Below are positions 25,197 to 37,660 of a stretch of 64,000 bases of DNA, piece after piece. The DNA is from Ricinus communis (taxonomy: Eukaryota; Streptophyta; Magnoliopsida; Malpighiales; Euphorbiaceae): contig NC_063260.1 of assembly GCF_019578655.1 (NCBI RefSeq), positions 28,916,888 through 28,980,887 on the forward strand, written 5' to 3'. The translations under genes were made by a program, and so were the position numbers. The notes below the pieces were generated by a model, which worked only from the letters and a program-made list of their open reading frames with translations, did no database searches and was not told the DNA's origin. The number at the start of each line of letters is the position of its first letter. Within the stretch, counting starts at the first letter, position 1.

Positions 25197-26648
25197 TTAT
25201 ACGTTCACTTGGACTCCTGTATCATAAGTTTCTCCAGCTTTCCAGTCATTGGGTATATCGTTGACAGGAACAACCCATGTCTCTTCCCCATCATCACCAC
25301 TGAACAGCATCCTCAGCGACAATGGTCCACTTGGGGGAGATGTGGTCGTCCATACTGCACCATAACTCCGATCCAAGAGCTTGCACACAAAGTTTTGAGT
25401 CTGCAACACATGATAAAGGTTCTTTTATGTCATATAACAGTTCTAGTGCTCTGGCTAACATTTTATAATGTCCAACATGTTGGTTAAAATGGTCAAAAGA
25501 GTCATGATCTGTTGCAAGTTTTCTTTTTAAAATAAGATGAAATGGCATTGGTTCGTTAAAGGCTACTTTTATCATTCTGTACCAATCTTTATATAATATA
25601 TATATATTTCTGATAGTGCATATTACCTCACACAGCTGCACAGCAGTAATATCCCTCTTTCCTTGTTGATACCACAAGACAAAAGCCAAATAATGAGGGT
25701 AGTTGCTGCTCTCATCAATTTTGACTGTCACATTTTTGTTCGGATAGCTACATGAAATACTGCATGGAGAGAAAAAAATCTTTTGAATTAGTGGTTGGTT
25801 AGTAATTATTATTGTGCCTTCATTTAGTTTCTTGGAGCAGGTTCATATAGCTTTCTGCAACAGAATCCATATCAATTAAAAGTATATCAGGCCTCGAGTC
25901 TCACCGCCTGTATTCAATATCAATTACTCCAAGGGATAATAGAGAAGCAGCAGCGTCTGCCGTTTGAGCCATCCGACCAAAGGCTTGTCTGCTGAGAATA
26001 AAGTCTGTGTCATGACTGGAGCCACTGTCAGTTATAACAACGTTTACTCCTTTGTCTGTGCAATAGTAACTATCGGTGCATCTCACCTGGCAGAGTAGAA
26101 AAACCATTTATAGCAAGTGCTTACATGAAACAGGCTGTCTTGACATGTTATAACGTGTTAATTGATATACCTGATAGCAAGCACCACATCCGACACCATC
26201 ACGGTAGAGATTAGATGCAGCTGAGACATCCCCACCATTTACTGTTGCTCCAAATGAACCAAATCCACACGCACCAGCTGCAATTCAGACACAAAATATT
26301 ATCAAGAAAATGCATTATTACTATCAGATCACTGTCACTGATATCTTCTATGTTTGTTCCTTATACTAAAGCTTCCTAGTGCAACCATTGGGTCAATTGT
26401 TCAGTGCTCAAGTGCATGCTTAGCAGTGTAAAATTTTTAGGGTGTTCAAATCCTAACACCTTTTCTTTTTTTTTTAAAAGAAAAAGAAGTTTCTGATTCT
26501 TACAGACTGTTCCTTGGTCATCAGAATTTGGGTAGTGAGCAGCTCGTGACTGACTGAAACAGTCACTACATGTTGCAGCCTCTGCCAGAGTCTGCATAAA
26601 GAGAAGAGTTGCCAAAAGGAGCAGAAGGGACCAAAGAGAGGGAGCCAT
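25197..26648 (-). CDS. EXLB1: Expansin-like B protein, tandem copy B, 5 exons
   Basis: Second intact member of the pair. Exons: 26648-26504, 26277-26171, 26086-25905, 25759-25627 and 25400-25197, total 771 nt, 256 aa plus stop. Exon sizes (145, 107, 182, 133, 204) are identical to copy A. Signal peptide [20 protein letters not shown], then the DPBB domain and a CBM63-type C-terminal domain ending YDTGVQVNV. Differences from copy A are mostly conservative substitutions (for example TDSYYC for NSNYC, IDIEYRR for [16 protein letters not shown] for IWFQQGKQD), with no indels, which suggests both copies are under selection. As in copy A the HFD motif is replaced (DFILSRQAF). The role is presumably in cell-wall remodelling, not proven for this subfamily. 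Confidence 0.93.
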
Positions 26649-28190
26649 CGTATGATGCAAAGAGAGCTAAGATGATGTTAATTAAAGAAGATGGGGAGGT
26701 AGTGCAAGAAGGGAATGAGGCTTGTACTATTTATAGAAAAATAAAACATCCAGCTTATTTAGTTAATTTGGCAAAGCCTTGCCAAGTTTGACATTTCTGA
26801 TAAATATTATTTTCGCTGAGTGGAGATAGTCCTATCCTGATTGTTTTTGAGCCACCTTTAGAATTACTTGTTTTAGAAAAATGAGAACTGCTTAATTAGT
26901 AGTTATGATCTCTCAAATTCTATTCTACTGCACTTTGATTTCCTACTATTAACAAAAAGTCTTTAGTTAATCTGGATTATATATGGTAATACTTGAATCA
27001 AATTGAAAAGTATTATTTTCAACAAAGGCTCTTTCTTTTCTTAATATTCTTGGTTTATTCTGCTTTTACTCCCATACTTTCTTCAGGTTTCTCCAATGTC
27101 CTTGTCAAAAGCATTACAGAGATGCGCATTAAAAGTGGAATGTATTCGGATGCTGTTGGACCATGTTGTGTGATTAAGAAATAGACTAGTTTCAGCTAAG
27201 GAATCTAAAGATTGGATATCTTTCAAACAACTTGGCTTTGAGAGAAAAAGTAAAATTAGAGCGACAATTAGGTGAGTTTGCACCAACCAAGTAGCTCTTA
27301 GGTTAGGCATCTCTTGATATTTCCACTAGCTACCAATTATCACAGGAGCTTAATTTGATTTCTTGGGTTTGGAGCGGGGGAATACAAGTAAGTCGAGCCG
27401 TCCACAAACTATTTGAAGTTTGACTCGATAAGAATTCGATTCATTTAGCAAACGAGTCAAGCTCGAGCTTAATACTCGGTTTGTTCAGCTCGCGAATTAA
27501 CTCGTTTACTAGCTCGTTAATGAGCTTGAAATTTGGCTCATTTATGAACTCATGAGCTAGCTCGTGAGCTATCTTTTTATTGAATTTAAAACGGGTTCGT
27601 AAGTTAACTTATTTAAAAATTCATGAATTAATTTATAGGTCATCAATAATAATCTAATTTTAGTTTGACATTAGTAGGAAAATAGTTGAATTTGGCCTCT
27701 GAATTTTGCAGCTAGGCTCCATCTGGAGGGCGTAAAAAGGAAACATCCATGTGTTCTATACTGAATAAACAGTTTTACTAGTGCTATAACTGAAAAGAAT
27801 TTGGTGGAAGGATTAGGAGGCAATATTCAAGAAATAACAAATGCAGTTGAATTACAAGTTTCCGATAGCATAATATATACAGTATTGCCAATATCAAAAC
27901 CATCTCTTAGCCCCTCAAAAATTACTTAAAATTCAAGTTGTCCTCTGCCAAAACCACCCCATAACTTGGAACCCTGTTCAGCAAGCTGACTGGACATAAA
28001 TATTGACATGCTGGAGTCCGGCACGCCAATGTAGACTAAGCATGGGCTTGGAGTCTATGAATGGAAACACATCAGCCATGACAATGGAAACCATTTTCAG
28101 GAGTATGGACCCACTTACAAGGATTATGTATTGCAGTGCCCTTCTCATGATTGGGCATGTTGCAGAATTAGTGTGCAGTGACCGCTAAAG
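26649..28190. other. Upstream region of expansin-like copy B and end of the duplicated block
   Basis: This is the probable promoter of copy B. It resembles the region upstream of copy A up to about 27370. A foreign AGCTCG-rich repeat follows at about 27385-27600, and duplicated sequence resumes at about 28060-28125. Short open frames here are not conserved between blocks. Confidence 0.45.
27385..27600. repeat. AGCTCG/ACTCGTTT-rich repeat
   Basis: Within about 210 bases the hexamers AGCTCG and CGAGCT, plus ACTCG/CGAGT, occur repeatedly on both strands (for example AAGCTCGAGCTTAATACTCG, CAGCTCGCGAATTAACTCG, TAGCTCGTTAATGAGCTTG, GAGCTAGCTCGTGAGCT). The segment is much less AT-rich than its flanks. 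Similar AGCTCG-rich tracts are common as pieces of plant transposable elements; I cannot name the family. It interrupts the similarity between the two duplication blocks. Confidence 0.6.
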
Positions 28191-31100
28191 ATATACTTGG
28201 CATCAAAAAGTGCAACTCAAACATCATCCCCTTTACTGTATAATACTGCTGAAGCTTTTTAAATTCTTCATTTATATGTATCTTCCATGAACCTTCATTG
28301 TTTTCTTCTATTGTTATCTTTTCTTTTCTTTATCTAACATTATTGATGATGGTCTCACTATTTATTTTAGGGTTTTTTTATTTATTTATAAAAGTACGGA
28401 AAAGTGGAGCTGAATTTTTATTTTCATACTTAGATTTTGAAAAGAATCTATTTTATGATTTTTTTTAAGAATTGTATTTATATATTTTTTTAACTGCATT
28501 ATAGTATATTTTTTTTATATTTTATCTATTTTCTTTTAGTATATTTTTATTACCGTTAAATGACTTATTTTAATTATATCTTCTTATACTTTAAATTGTA
28601 TTTAATGTATTTTTTGAAACACATTTTGGTATCATCAAAACACACTAGTTGCTATAAAAAAACATATAAAATCATTCAATTCACAAATACCAAACATAAA
28701 TATATAAGATACATCTATATTATTTGGAGATTTTATAATAATACAAGCTAAAATAATATCTTTTCAGTATTTTATAGATACACTCTTAATATTTTTTTAG
28801 ATAAAATTTTGAAAGAAAATTCATAATAATATAAATTAATAAATTTTTGATATCTTATAAATATATTTTTAACATTTTTCTGATAAAATTCTGAAAAAAT
28901 AAAAAGATATAAAATAAAAATTGAATTTAAAATAAATATTTTTTTGGATATACTTTTAGTATTTTATCCTAAAAAAAATTCTGAAAAGAAAATTTATAAT
29001 AATAAAAATTAAAATAAATAAGTTTTCAGTATCTTTTAGATATATTTATATTTTAAAAAATAAAAAAAAATAAAAAAATATTTATATGTATATATAAAAA
29101 CTGACTTTATAATAATATAAAATTAAAAAATATTTTTTTAATCTTTTAGATATGTTGTTAGTATGTTTGATAAAAAGAAAATATATGAATAAAAAAATTT
29201 CGAAAATAGTATATTTTTACTAATTCAAAAATTTTATAATTTTTATTTAAATTAATTTAATTATAATCAATTTTACATAAATTATCAATAAAACATTAGA
29301 TAAATCTAATTTGGCAGAAACCCTTTATCCTGTTTTATATTATTAAAATTACGATAAAAGCTATTTAGTTAATGTAAGTAAATTATTTGTTAAATGAAAA
29401 TCAAGTAATAGTAATATGAAGGGGATGTGGCATTGCTGGGCAGGTTGATTTAATGCACAAACGTGTGGTAAAAGTAACGGAAGCCCAAATCAAATGGCAA
29501 TGGCGCTGGCAACTGCAGGATTCTTCATTTCCGCCCCCCCAAATTTCCACCAAACTATTCAGAGGAAAATGTACAAATTATTGCATTTTCTGTTCTTAGT
29601 CCATAAAACAACAAACCTTTCTCATGCTTACCAATTTTTTTTAATATTATATATGATTAAAATTTATTTATAGATTTAATTTATATTCTTTAAATAGAAT
29701 GAAGTTAGAGAATCTTACATATTTAAATTTATATAAAATTAATTATTGTTAAACTAAATTTTAGTAAAATAAATAGAGTTTCTAAATGAATTTATATTAG
29801 CTTGTGAATGTATTTTATAATACTAAAATAATTTTTTAAATTTTATTATTTTTATTTTATTTTTTCTTTTATGTATTTTTGAGACTACGATTGGATATTT
29901 AAAAAATAACTTTGAAATTTTTTAATTTAATATATTAGTTTAATAATTTTTCTATGCTTGTTTTAAAATATATTCACCTATTTTTTTACAAAAATAATTT
30001 TTAAGAATTAAAATTGAAAATATATATTTCAAAACTCAATGCAAAAATCACAATTAATAAATTTCAATGAGACATAGTATAAGTTCATTTATACATTAAT
30101 AACCTAATAAAATTAAATTATAATAATAACTCATCAACAATTACTTTTTATAAACGTAATAAATTTAAATAAAAAATAGTGTGATAATTTAAAATAATGA
30201 TAAATATATAACTTCCAACTTTCTTATTATATTCGCATGATTTAAAATGAAATTATTAGTGAATACAAAAATTATAATTACTGAATTAAAATATTAAGAG
30301 ATTGTTTAATTTCCAATATGATATAATATAATATAATACAACCTTTCCAATCAGTAAATAAATATTAAAAATTAGTACTTTAGAATGGTACTTTTTTTTT
30401 CTATTTATAATAATTTTATTACTTTCTTTTGTAGGATTTTTAAGATTCTATCTAAAAAATGTAAATAACTATATTTTAATAAAATCAAATTTTAAAATAT
30501 AAACCGTAAAAAAGATTAAAGATATAGATTTTTTAAGATATTTTTTTATAACAATTAATTTAGATAAAGAATTAAATGCCTTATGAACTTGTAGTTTATG
30601 GATAAAAAAATTAATTTTAATTATTTTAATAAATAGGTAATTAATTTATATTTAGACATCAAATAAACTCAAATTTTTAAAAATTATGTTTATCATATTA
30701 ATTATTTAAGTTAGTTATATAAAATAAAATTTGAACAAATATAGATTTCTAATATTTATAATAAAATTTAATTTTAATTTTTTAAAAATATTATATATTT
30801 TACTAAAAAAATTAAAATTAATAATTATTATCTTTATAGCATTATCACTGTCCATTTTATGAAATTATCATTAATACCGTTGCTATCAATCTCATTAGTT
30901 TTATTTAATTTTTAAATACAAACTATAAATCTATTTATTAAAATTGTTGAAATTAAATTTTTTTGGCCTTGAATTACAAATTCAGAAGTTATCTAACTTT
31001 TTGTCCAAATTAATTTTATTTAATATTTGTAATTTATTGGAGTATTCAATATAATGATCCACAAATTATATAAGATTAGTAAATTTAGACAAAAAAAAAA

Positions 31101-31589
31101 TCAAATTTGAGATTTTATAAAATTATTATAAAAATACAAGACAATGCTATTTTTGGATTGGTAATTTAATTTGGTATTTATGTCACGTTAGAAAGTATTA
31201 AATATAAGAAAAGAAAAAGAAAAGATCTTAAAGAACTTCATTTGAATTTTAAAGTCTAGTTTTACAAATAGAAAAAAGAAATAATGAGAAATGGAATAGA
31301 AAATAAAAATAAATTTTCATGAAGACAATGGAAGAAACGTCGGTTTCGCTCTTTTCCACTTTTTGTCACGTGTCCGAAAACTGAGGGATGCATTGCCCAA
31401 GTGACCAACTCGAATCTTTCTCCTCTCTGTTTTTTTATTCTCTGTTAGATTCTCTCTCGTTCCCTTCTTTCTTCTGATACATCAGCCATTCATTTATTTT
31501 TGGGTCTTAAATAAGAATCAAAACATTTCATAGCCAAAAGAACAAAGAAAAAGAAAGCAGTTTTGGTATTTGCATTACAAATCAAAAGC
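28191..31589. other. AT-rich desert upstream of HAD copy A
   Basis: About 3.4 kb, nearly all A and T with many short A or T runs; no gene family is recognised. One less AT-rich island at about 29420-29560 contains a short open frame (29494 onwards) with a transit-peptide-like start (see findings). The last 150 bases are probably the promoter and leader of the HAD gene. Confidence 0.45.
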
Positions 31590-34179
31590 ATGACAGTTTC
31601 ATCTGGTGAAAACTCTGCCGATACGTGAGTTTTATGATTCATATCTTTTCTTTTTATCTTCATGATTGATCTTTTGTTTCATTCGAGTTCAGATGCGATG
31701 CGGGTTTTTCTTTTCTTTACTTGTTTAATATTGGGTCTATATACCTTCCCTGCAATGTCACTTCAATTCAATGAGTTTAACAATCTTTTTGTTTATCGAG
31801 TCACATAATCTTGTTTTGTGATTCTCTGACACCCTTTTCTTGATATTTTTATGCTCTGGTTGTTTTGTTCTTTGTTAAATCTTGAACTGTTTTTCTGACA
31901 CCCTTTTATTGATATTTTTATCTTCTGGTTGTTCTGCTCTTTGTCAAACCTTGAACATATGTGTTTTTCATTTTCTTTTCCGACCTGATTGATATATTGT
32001 TGAAGATATCACCTTTTAGTTGGATCAGTTTGATTGTATTTTTATAAAATTCTTGTTTCATTTAGTATATTTCCTAATTCAGTTGTAGAAACATAGGCAA
32101 AATTGATCTCATCAAGTTCTGAACTTAAGCTGTTACTTTATCATGTTCTGTAAAATTGCCTGAACTGCAGGTAATATACGAAGTATTTTCCTGCATTGCA
32201 AAGTTTTCTTCTCCTTTTTATTGACAGGATAAACATGTCATTTATTAAAGAAAGAGAATTCTTGATTCAGTTCTCCACCTTAACGACAGGAAAAAGGATT
32301 GATCAAATTCTATTCTTAGTGATCATTTATCAAAGAATGACTCTAGTTATCAAGTGATTGAAGAGCCAGGAGCAATTTGTTTACGATACTTAGTTGACAT
32401 TCATAAAAAGTATCTAATGAATTATGAGTTCAATACACCATGTTTAGCAGAAAGACGATATTCCTTGGTTATTAACCACTTATTCACAAACCTCGTGGGG
32501 GGTGAATAGTTTTCATTTCCCATCCGTGCTTGATTGGTTGCGGTGCATAATCACCTATTTTGTGTTTGTAAAATAGAGGAATTACTTATGTGATTGTAAT
32601 GGTATGTTGAAATCCATCTTACATTCCAGTGTATTAGTGGAAAAGTATAGAGAAAACACTACTTTCATTTAAGTATAGCAACCCAATTTCTTTTTCTTAT
32701 GATACTAGGTGGTTTTCCACCTTAACCCATCCGGAAATGAATACTGGTAATTTACTTAGACAATTATCAGGTTTAGTTTGGGAATGGCAGCAGAAGTTGG
32801 GTTGCTGCAAGCAATTGTGTTCCATTTGTCTAAGCAAACTTGAACCTTCTACTGGACCGAAACAGCTCTAGGAATCATTTGTGCATTTCTTTTGGAATTC
32901 ATGTATTTGGGGGCTATAGTGAGATTTTAATCAGAATAGGGTTTTAGTGTGATGAAACCAACTATTAGTTCAGTGAGTATGCATTGTGTACTTAATGTTA
33001 CTATCTTCAATTTCTGGATGCAGTAAAAGTTCTCTTTCCAGACTTGCTCCACTACAGGCAGTATTATTTGACGTTGATGGAACTCTATGCGATTCAGATC
33101 CCCTCCACCATTATGCCTTTCGTGAAATGCTTCAAGAGGTAGTGCTTTCTTTCATATTTGTTTTCTTCCTTTGCTATTAGTTAGAAGTAGGATTACATGT
33201 AAGATGGTTTCCGACCTGTTCACCCCAACTTATGTTTTCATCACTTGGTGAGAATATGTAGGAGAACAGATTCTTTTCTCAGAATAGTGAATGTGACAAA
33301 TCAAATCTTACTTGTGTTGTTTAACTGGTAGATCTGTCACTTTAGATGGTGAAGTTAATGATGTATAATATTCTAACAGTCGTTTTGGGAATGTGATCTA
33401 ACAGATAAATTTCAATGGTGGTGTTCCAATCACAGAGGAATTCTTTATCCAGAATATAGCTGGCAAACATAATGATGAAATTGCTTTGCGCCTCTTTCCT
33501 GATGATTTTCAACGAGGGCTAAAGTTCACGGTTGATAAGGAAGCCATGTTTCGGAAGTAAAATTTCAGTTCCTCTTCACTGCAAAAACTATATTTGCTAT
33601 GTTCAGCCATGTAAACTTTGTTTTGTGGGAAAAACAGGTTGGCCTCTGAACAACTGACAGCTATTAATGGATTATATAAATTGAAGAAATGGATCGAAGA
33701 CCGTGGATTGAAGCGGGCTGCAGTTACTAATGCTCCAAGACCTAATGCAGAGCTCATGATTTCAAAACTTGGGCTTGCAGATTTCTTCGATGCAGTCATC
33801 ATTGGAGATGAATGCGTACATGCTAAACCACATCCGGAACCCTATCTGAAGGCTCTTGAAGTACTGAAAGTGTCAAAGGATCACACCTTCATATTCGAGG
33901 TCTGCCTCAACTCAGCCTGTCTTGCTTAACCTGCCCTGGCTTTTTCTGATGTATGATATGTGTTTTCAATTTCTATTTTCTTGGCAGGATTCTGTTTCTG
34001 GGATAAAAGCTGGAGTGGCAGCTGGTATGCCGGTGGTTGGTCTAAGTACCAGAAATCCTGAGGATGTACTGATGGAAGCAAAGCCCACATTTCTTATAAA
34101 GGATTATGAAGATCCAAAACTGTGGGCAGCTCTAGAAGAGGTTGATAGAAAGGAAGGTGCTGGAGTAGCTGCTCCTTGA
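31590..34179 (+). CDS. SGPP: HAD-family sugar phosphatase (SGPP-like), tandem copy A, 5 exons
   Basis: Haloacid-dehalogenase superfamily phosphatase closest to Arabidopsis At2g38740 (SGPP), which acts on small phosphosugars and needs Mg2+. Exons: 31590-31624, 33024-33138, 33405-33556, 33638-33899 and 33988-34179, total 756 nt, 251 aa plus TGA. HAD motif I is DVDGT with the nucleophile Asp28 and acid/base Asp30; motif II is AAVTNA; motif III is the Lys in AKPHPEPY; motif IV is the acidic FEDSVSGI, created by the junction of exons 4 and 5. A helical cap lies between motifs I and II. All catalytic residues are present. The first exon codes for only 11 residues and a split codon and is followed by a 1.4 kb intron; it was chosen because copy B has a matching short first exon. 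No transit peptide is evident, so a cytosolic location is inferred. Confidence 0.9.
31826..31963 (+). repeat. Two-copy tandem repeat, 69 bp unit, inside HAD copy A intron 1
   Basis: The unit starting CTGACACCCTTTT is repeated at 31826 and 31895. Each continues TTGATATTTTTAT, CTGGTTGTT, TTTGT and CTTGAAC with only a few differences. It lies wholly within the first intron. Confidence 0.75.
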
Positions 34180-36427
34180 TTAAGTTACTTGGCAACTTCA
34201 CTGATTACATTGCCTGAATAATATGGTTGCAGAAGAGCATCTGCAACCTCTTAAGGAATAAAGTCATTCCAAGATTTGATATTATAGAAATTGCAAGTCA
34301 AGGATGATTTCAAATTAATCCTGTGGACATTGATGGATTACTTAGATTAGATTGAGCCTTGAACATGTAATACAGAATTTTTTCGGCTTATTATATGAGT
34401 ATATAAAAGTATAATCACCCCTTTCATTCCAGGTAATTTTTGTTTTTATTTTTAAGTCCGGAAGGCGCTAATAAAATGTAACAAGGAAAAGAGGAAGAAG
34501 AGAGATATGGAAAGTGGAGAGGTCAGCTATACGTGTTCTATTTAAATGACATGGAATTTTCTTTTTTAAATTAATTCTTTGGTCCCTTAATGTGGGGAGT
34601 TTTATATTACTAAAATTTAAGTTTAGGGAGTTTAATATTTCTCAGTTTATAGAATTTAATATCTCAAATTAAAATTTAAGATAGTATTTTAGTCCAAAAT
34701 TCAACTAATTAATGATAGTAACAATGTAGCTAAAATCCTACTGTTATGGACTTTCACGTGTTTCAAAGTTATAATGTCTCATTTTTTTAATTTTTAATTT
34801 TATTTTTTATTAAAAAATTAAAAAGAATATATTCAATTAATATTTTTAAAAACTTTGATGGAATTTAAAAGTCAGAGTATATTCAATAATAAATACAATA
34901 TACACTTTTAAAATTTTTTAAAAAGTGTTTAAAACTTAGGAAGTATTTTTTCAAATATAAGCTAGGATTTAAAAAAAAATCATTGATTTTTATATGACTT
35001 ATTATAAATAAAACTTTTAAGATTTTTCTTTCACTTCTCATTCAGATTTCAATAGACTTTTTCTTTTTAAACTCATATTTCTTTTTTTAAATTTTTCTGT
35101 ATTATCGTCTTGATGTCTCTTTATTATATTCTCCATCTTAAAATATATAAGAAATTATAAAACTTTAGAAATTAAAAATTATTTACTAATAATATTTTTT
35201 TGTACTAACACATACAAAAAATTAATTAAAAATCTCTAATTTAATTTTAAAAGGAGCCTCATAAAAATATGAATTTAAAATGAAATACTTAATAAATTAT
35301 TTTAAGCAAACAACCCTACCATATATAGATTTCTAGATTTTATTAAGAATGTTATTTGGATAATTTTTTCTGTTGGTAAGCATAATTGTCAGTTTAGACA
35401 TTTATCAAATAATTTAGTAAGTCTAATTATTATTGGTTTAAGTATTTATCAAATAAGTAATAAATAAAATATAACGAGTATGACATGAATTTAGTGGTTT
35501 AATTGAAGACAAACTGTAATATGATAATTTTATTTTAAAAAATTATTCTCTTGATAAAGAAAATTGTTTTCATGTTGTGATATAAAAAAAAATTAAAACT
35601 AGTATAAATTTAATACAATAATAAAATAAAGTCTGTTATTTTGCATATAATATTATGTTGAATAATGTTTAAAGTAAGCGGAAGAGAATGAAGAAAATAA
35701 TAAAAATAAAAAATTCTAAATAATTAAATAATATTCTATAAAAATTAAAAAAAGTCTATCAATGTCTATAAAATTATTTTTAAATAAAATCTGTGAAAGA
35801 CATTCATTAAGTCATAAACTCTGTAAGAGTTATTAAAAATTTAAAAACTTTTTAAAAATAATTCATTCAAAAAAGCCTATAAAAATCTATGGAACTCTTA
35901 ATTAAATTCAACTTTCTAATTATTAAAAAAAAGAAATATTAAAACACGAATTAAACAAACTCAACTTTGCAGCATGTCCACATGCAGAATTAATATTATA
36001 ACAAATAAAAATAATCACTATATCCTATGCTTAATGTGGAATGGTTGGTATGTATTTTTATCATATTATTATAATCATAAATTTAATTTAATGGTCGATC
36101 TATATTTTAATTTGAATTAAATTTTAACTTTATATATTCTTTTAATTTGTAAATTGAAAAAGAAACACTCCTTATTGGGGTGTATTATAGAATATATAGT
36201 GGTATATAATGTCTGGGTAGGTAAGTATAATATAATAATTTCTTTTTAAAAGAAAAGGAAAGAAAAAGATAAAGAAAGAAAAGGCTTCAGGCTTAGAAAT
36301 TGGAGCCAGCATGGCATCTTTTATTTATGGTTTAGTTGATCCTTTGTTGTGTTCTCTTTCTGACACTGATAGTAATATCCACCACTGTGTTAACAAATAG
36401 CAGAGCAATATTTGACAAAAGTAAAAG
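34180..36427. other. AT-rich spacer between the two HAD copies
   Basis: About 2.2 kb of very AT-rich DNA. No coding region is supported on either strand. Confidence 0.45.
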
Positions 36428-37660
36428 ATGGTTTCTTCAGGGGAAAGCTCAGTTGGAAGGTCCTCTCCTTCCTTTCTTATTTTTATCAGTTACTTCATAA
36501 GATCACTTTCAATGTCAATTGTTCTATATATGAATTGAGTTATTTTCTGTAAATCCTATGCCCTTTTAACTGTTTATTCTATTTTTCTACTCTGGCCGCT
36601 TAATTGTTTAGCTGATGTTTACAGATTGTTGCATCCATTGCTGTACCTGCATTTATCAACAGTAGCTTTTCAATACAATCGTCTAATTGTCAGCTTATGT
36701 TACCTATCATTGCTTTAGTAATTAGCATGACTAGTATTCAGGTATATGTCATTGAGAAATTTTTATGAAATGTTTTGTATAAACAGATGACTAATAATGA
36801 TAAAATTGCATTTTTTTCCCCTCTATTTTCTAATTTCTTTTTCCATAAAATGTAAAGACTATTTATTTGATGAAATTTAAAACTTTTCTGTTGAGCAGAA
36901 GAAACTGGGTTAAGTAAATGTGAATAATATAATTTAGGTAATTGGTCTTTTCTTTTCTTTCTTTTTCTCAACTTGAAAAACCAAAACTTGGAAAATCATA
37001 AAAAAGAAAATTCTGGGTGCAGTGAATGTTCTCTTTCAGGACTCGTGCCTCTGGAAGCTGTATTATTTGACGTTGATGGAACTCTCTGTGATTCTGATCC
37101 CCTTCACTACTATACCTTCCGGGAAATGCTTCAAGTGGTAATCCCCTTTTCCTTCAGTTTTCTTTTTGTGGATTACACTATAAATATGATAAAACTCCCA
37201 TCAACATTGGATTGGACGGTAGACAGTGAGACTCGAACCACAAGTAATAACACTAACCAAGTCACTCCATATTTGGCTTCTCTTTCTTGGCTTTTGGATT
37301 CAATCAAAGAAGACTTGATAATGGTTGTAGTTCAAGCTTCTATTTTCAGCCTTAAGCTTTTGAAGAGTAGCAGCAGCTACTTTCTAACTTACAGAAACAT
37401 CACGAACAAGAAGTTTTAGACCAACTACTAAAGATACTAAAGAATGCTTTTTATTCTTCTGATAGATAAATTTCAATGACGGGTTCCCATTACTGAAAAG
37501 TTCTTTGCTGAAAAGCTTTCTGGAAAGCACAATGAAAATATGGCCTTGGTCCTCTTCCCAAATGACATTCAAGGAGGCATGAAATTTCTTGCTGATAAAG
37601 AAGCTGTGTTTCGGAGGTAAATGCCATTGCACCACCATGACATAAGGAAATCATTTTAAA

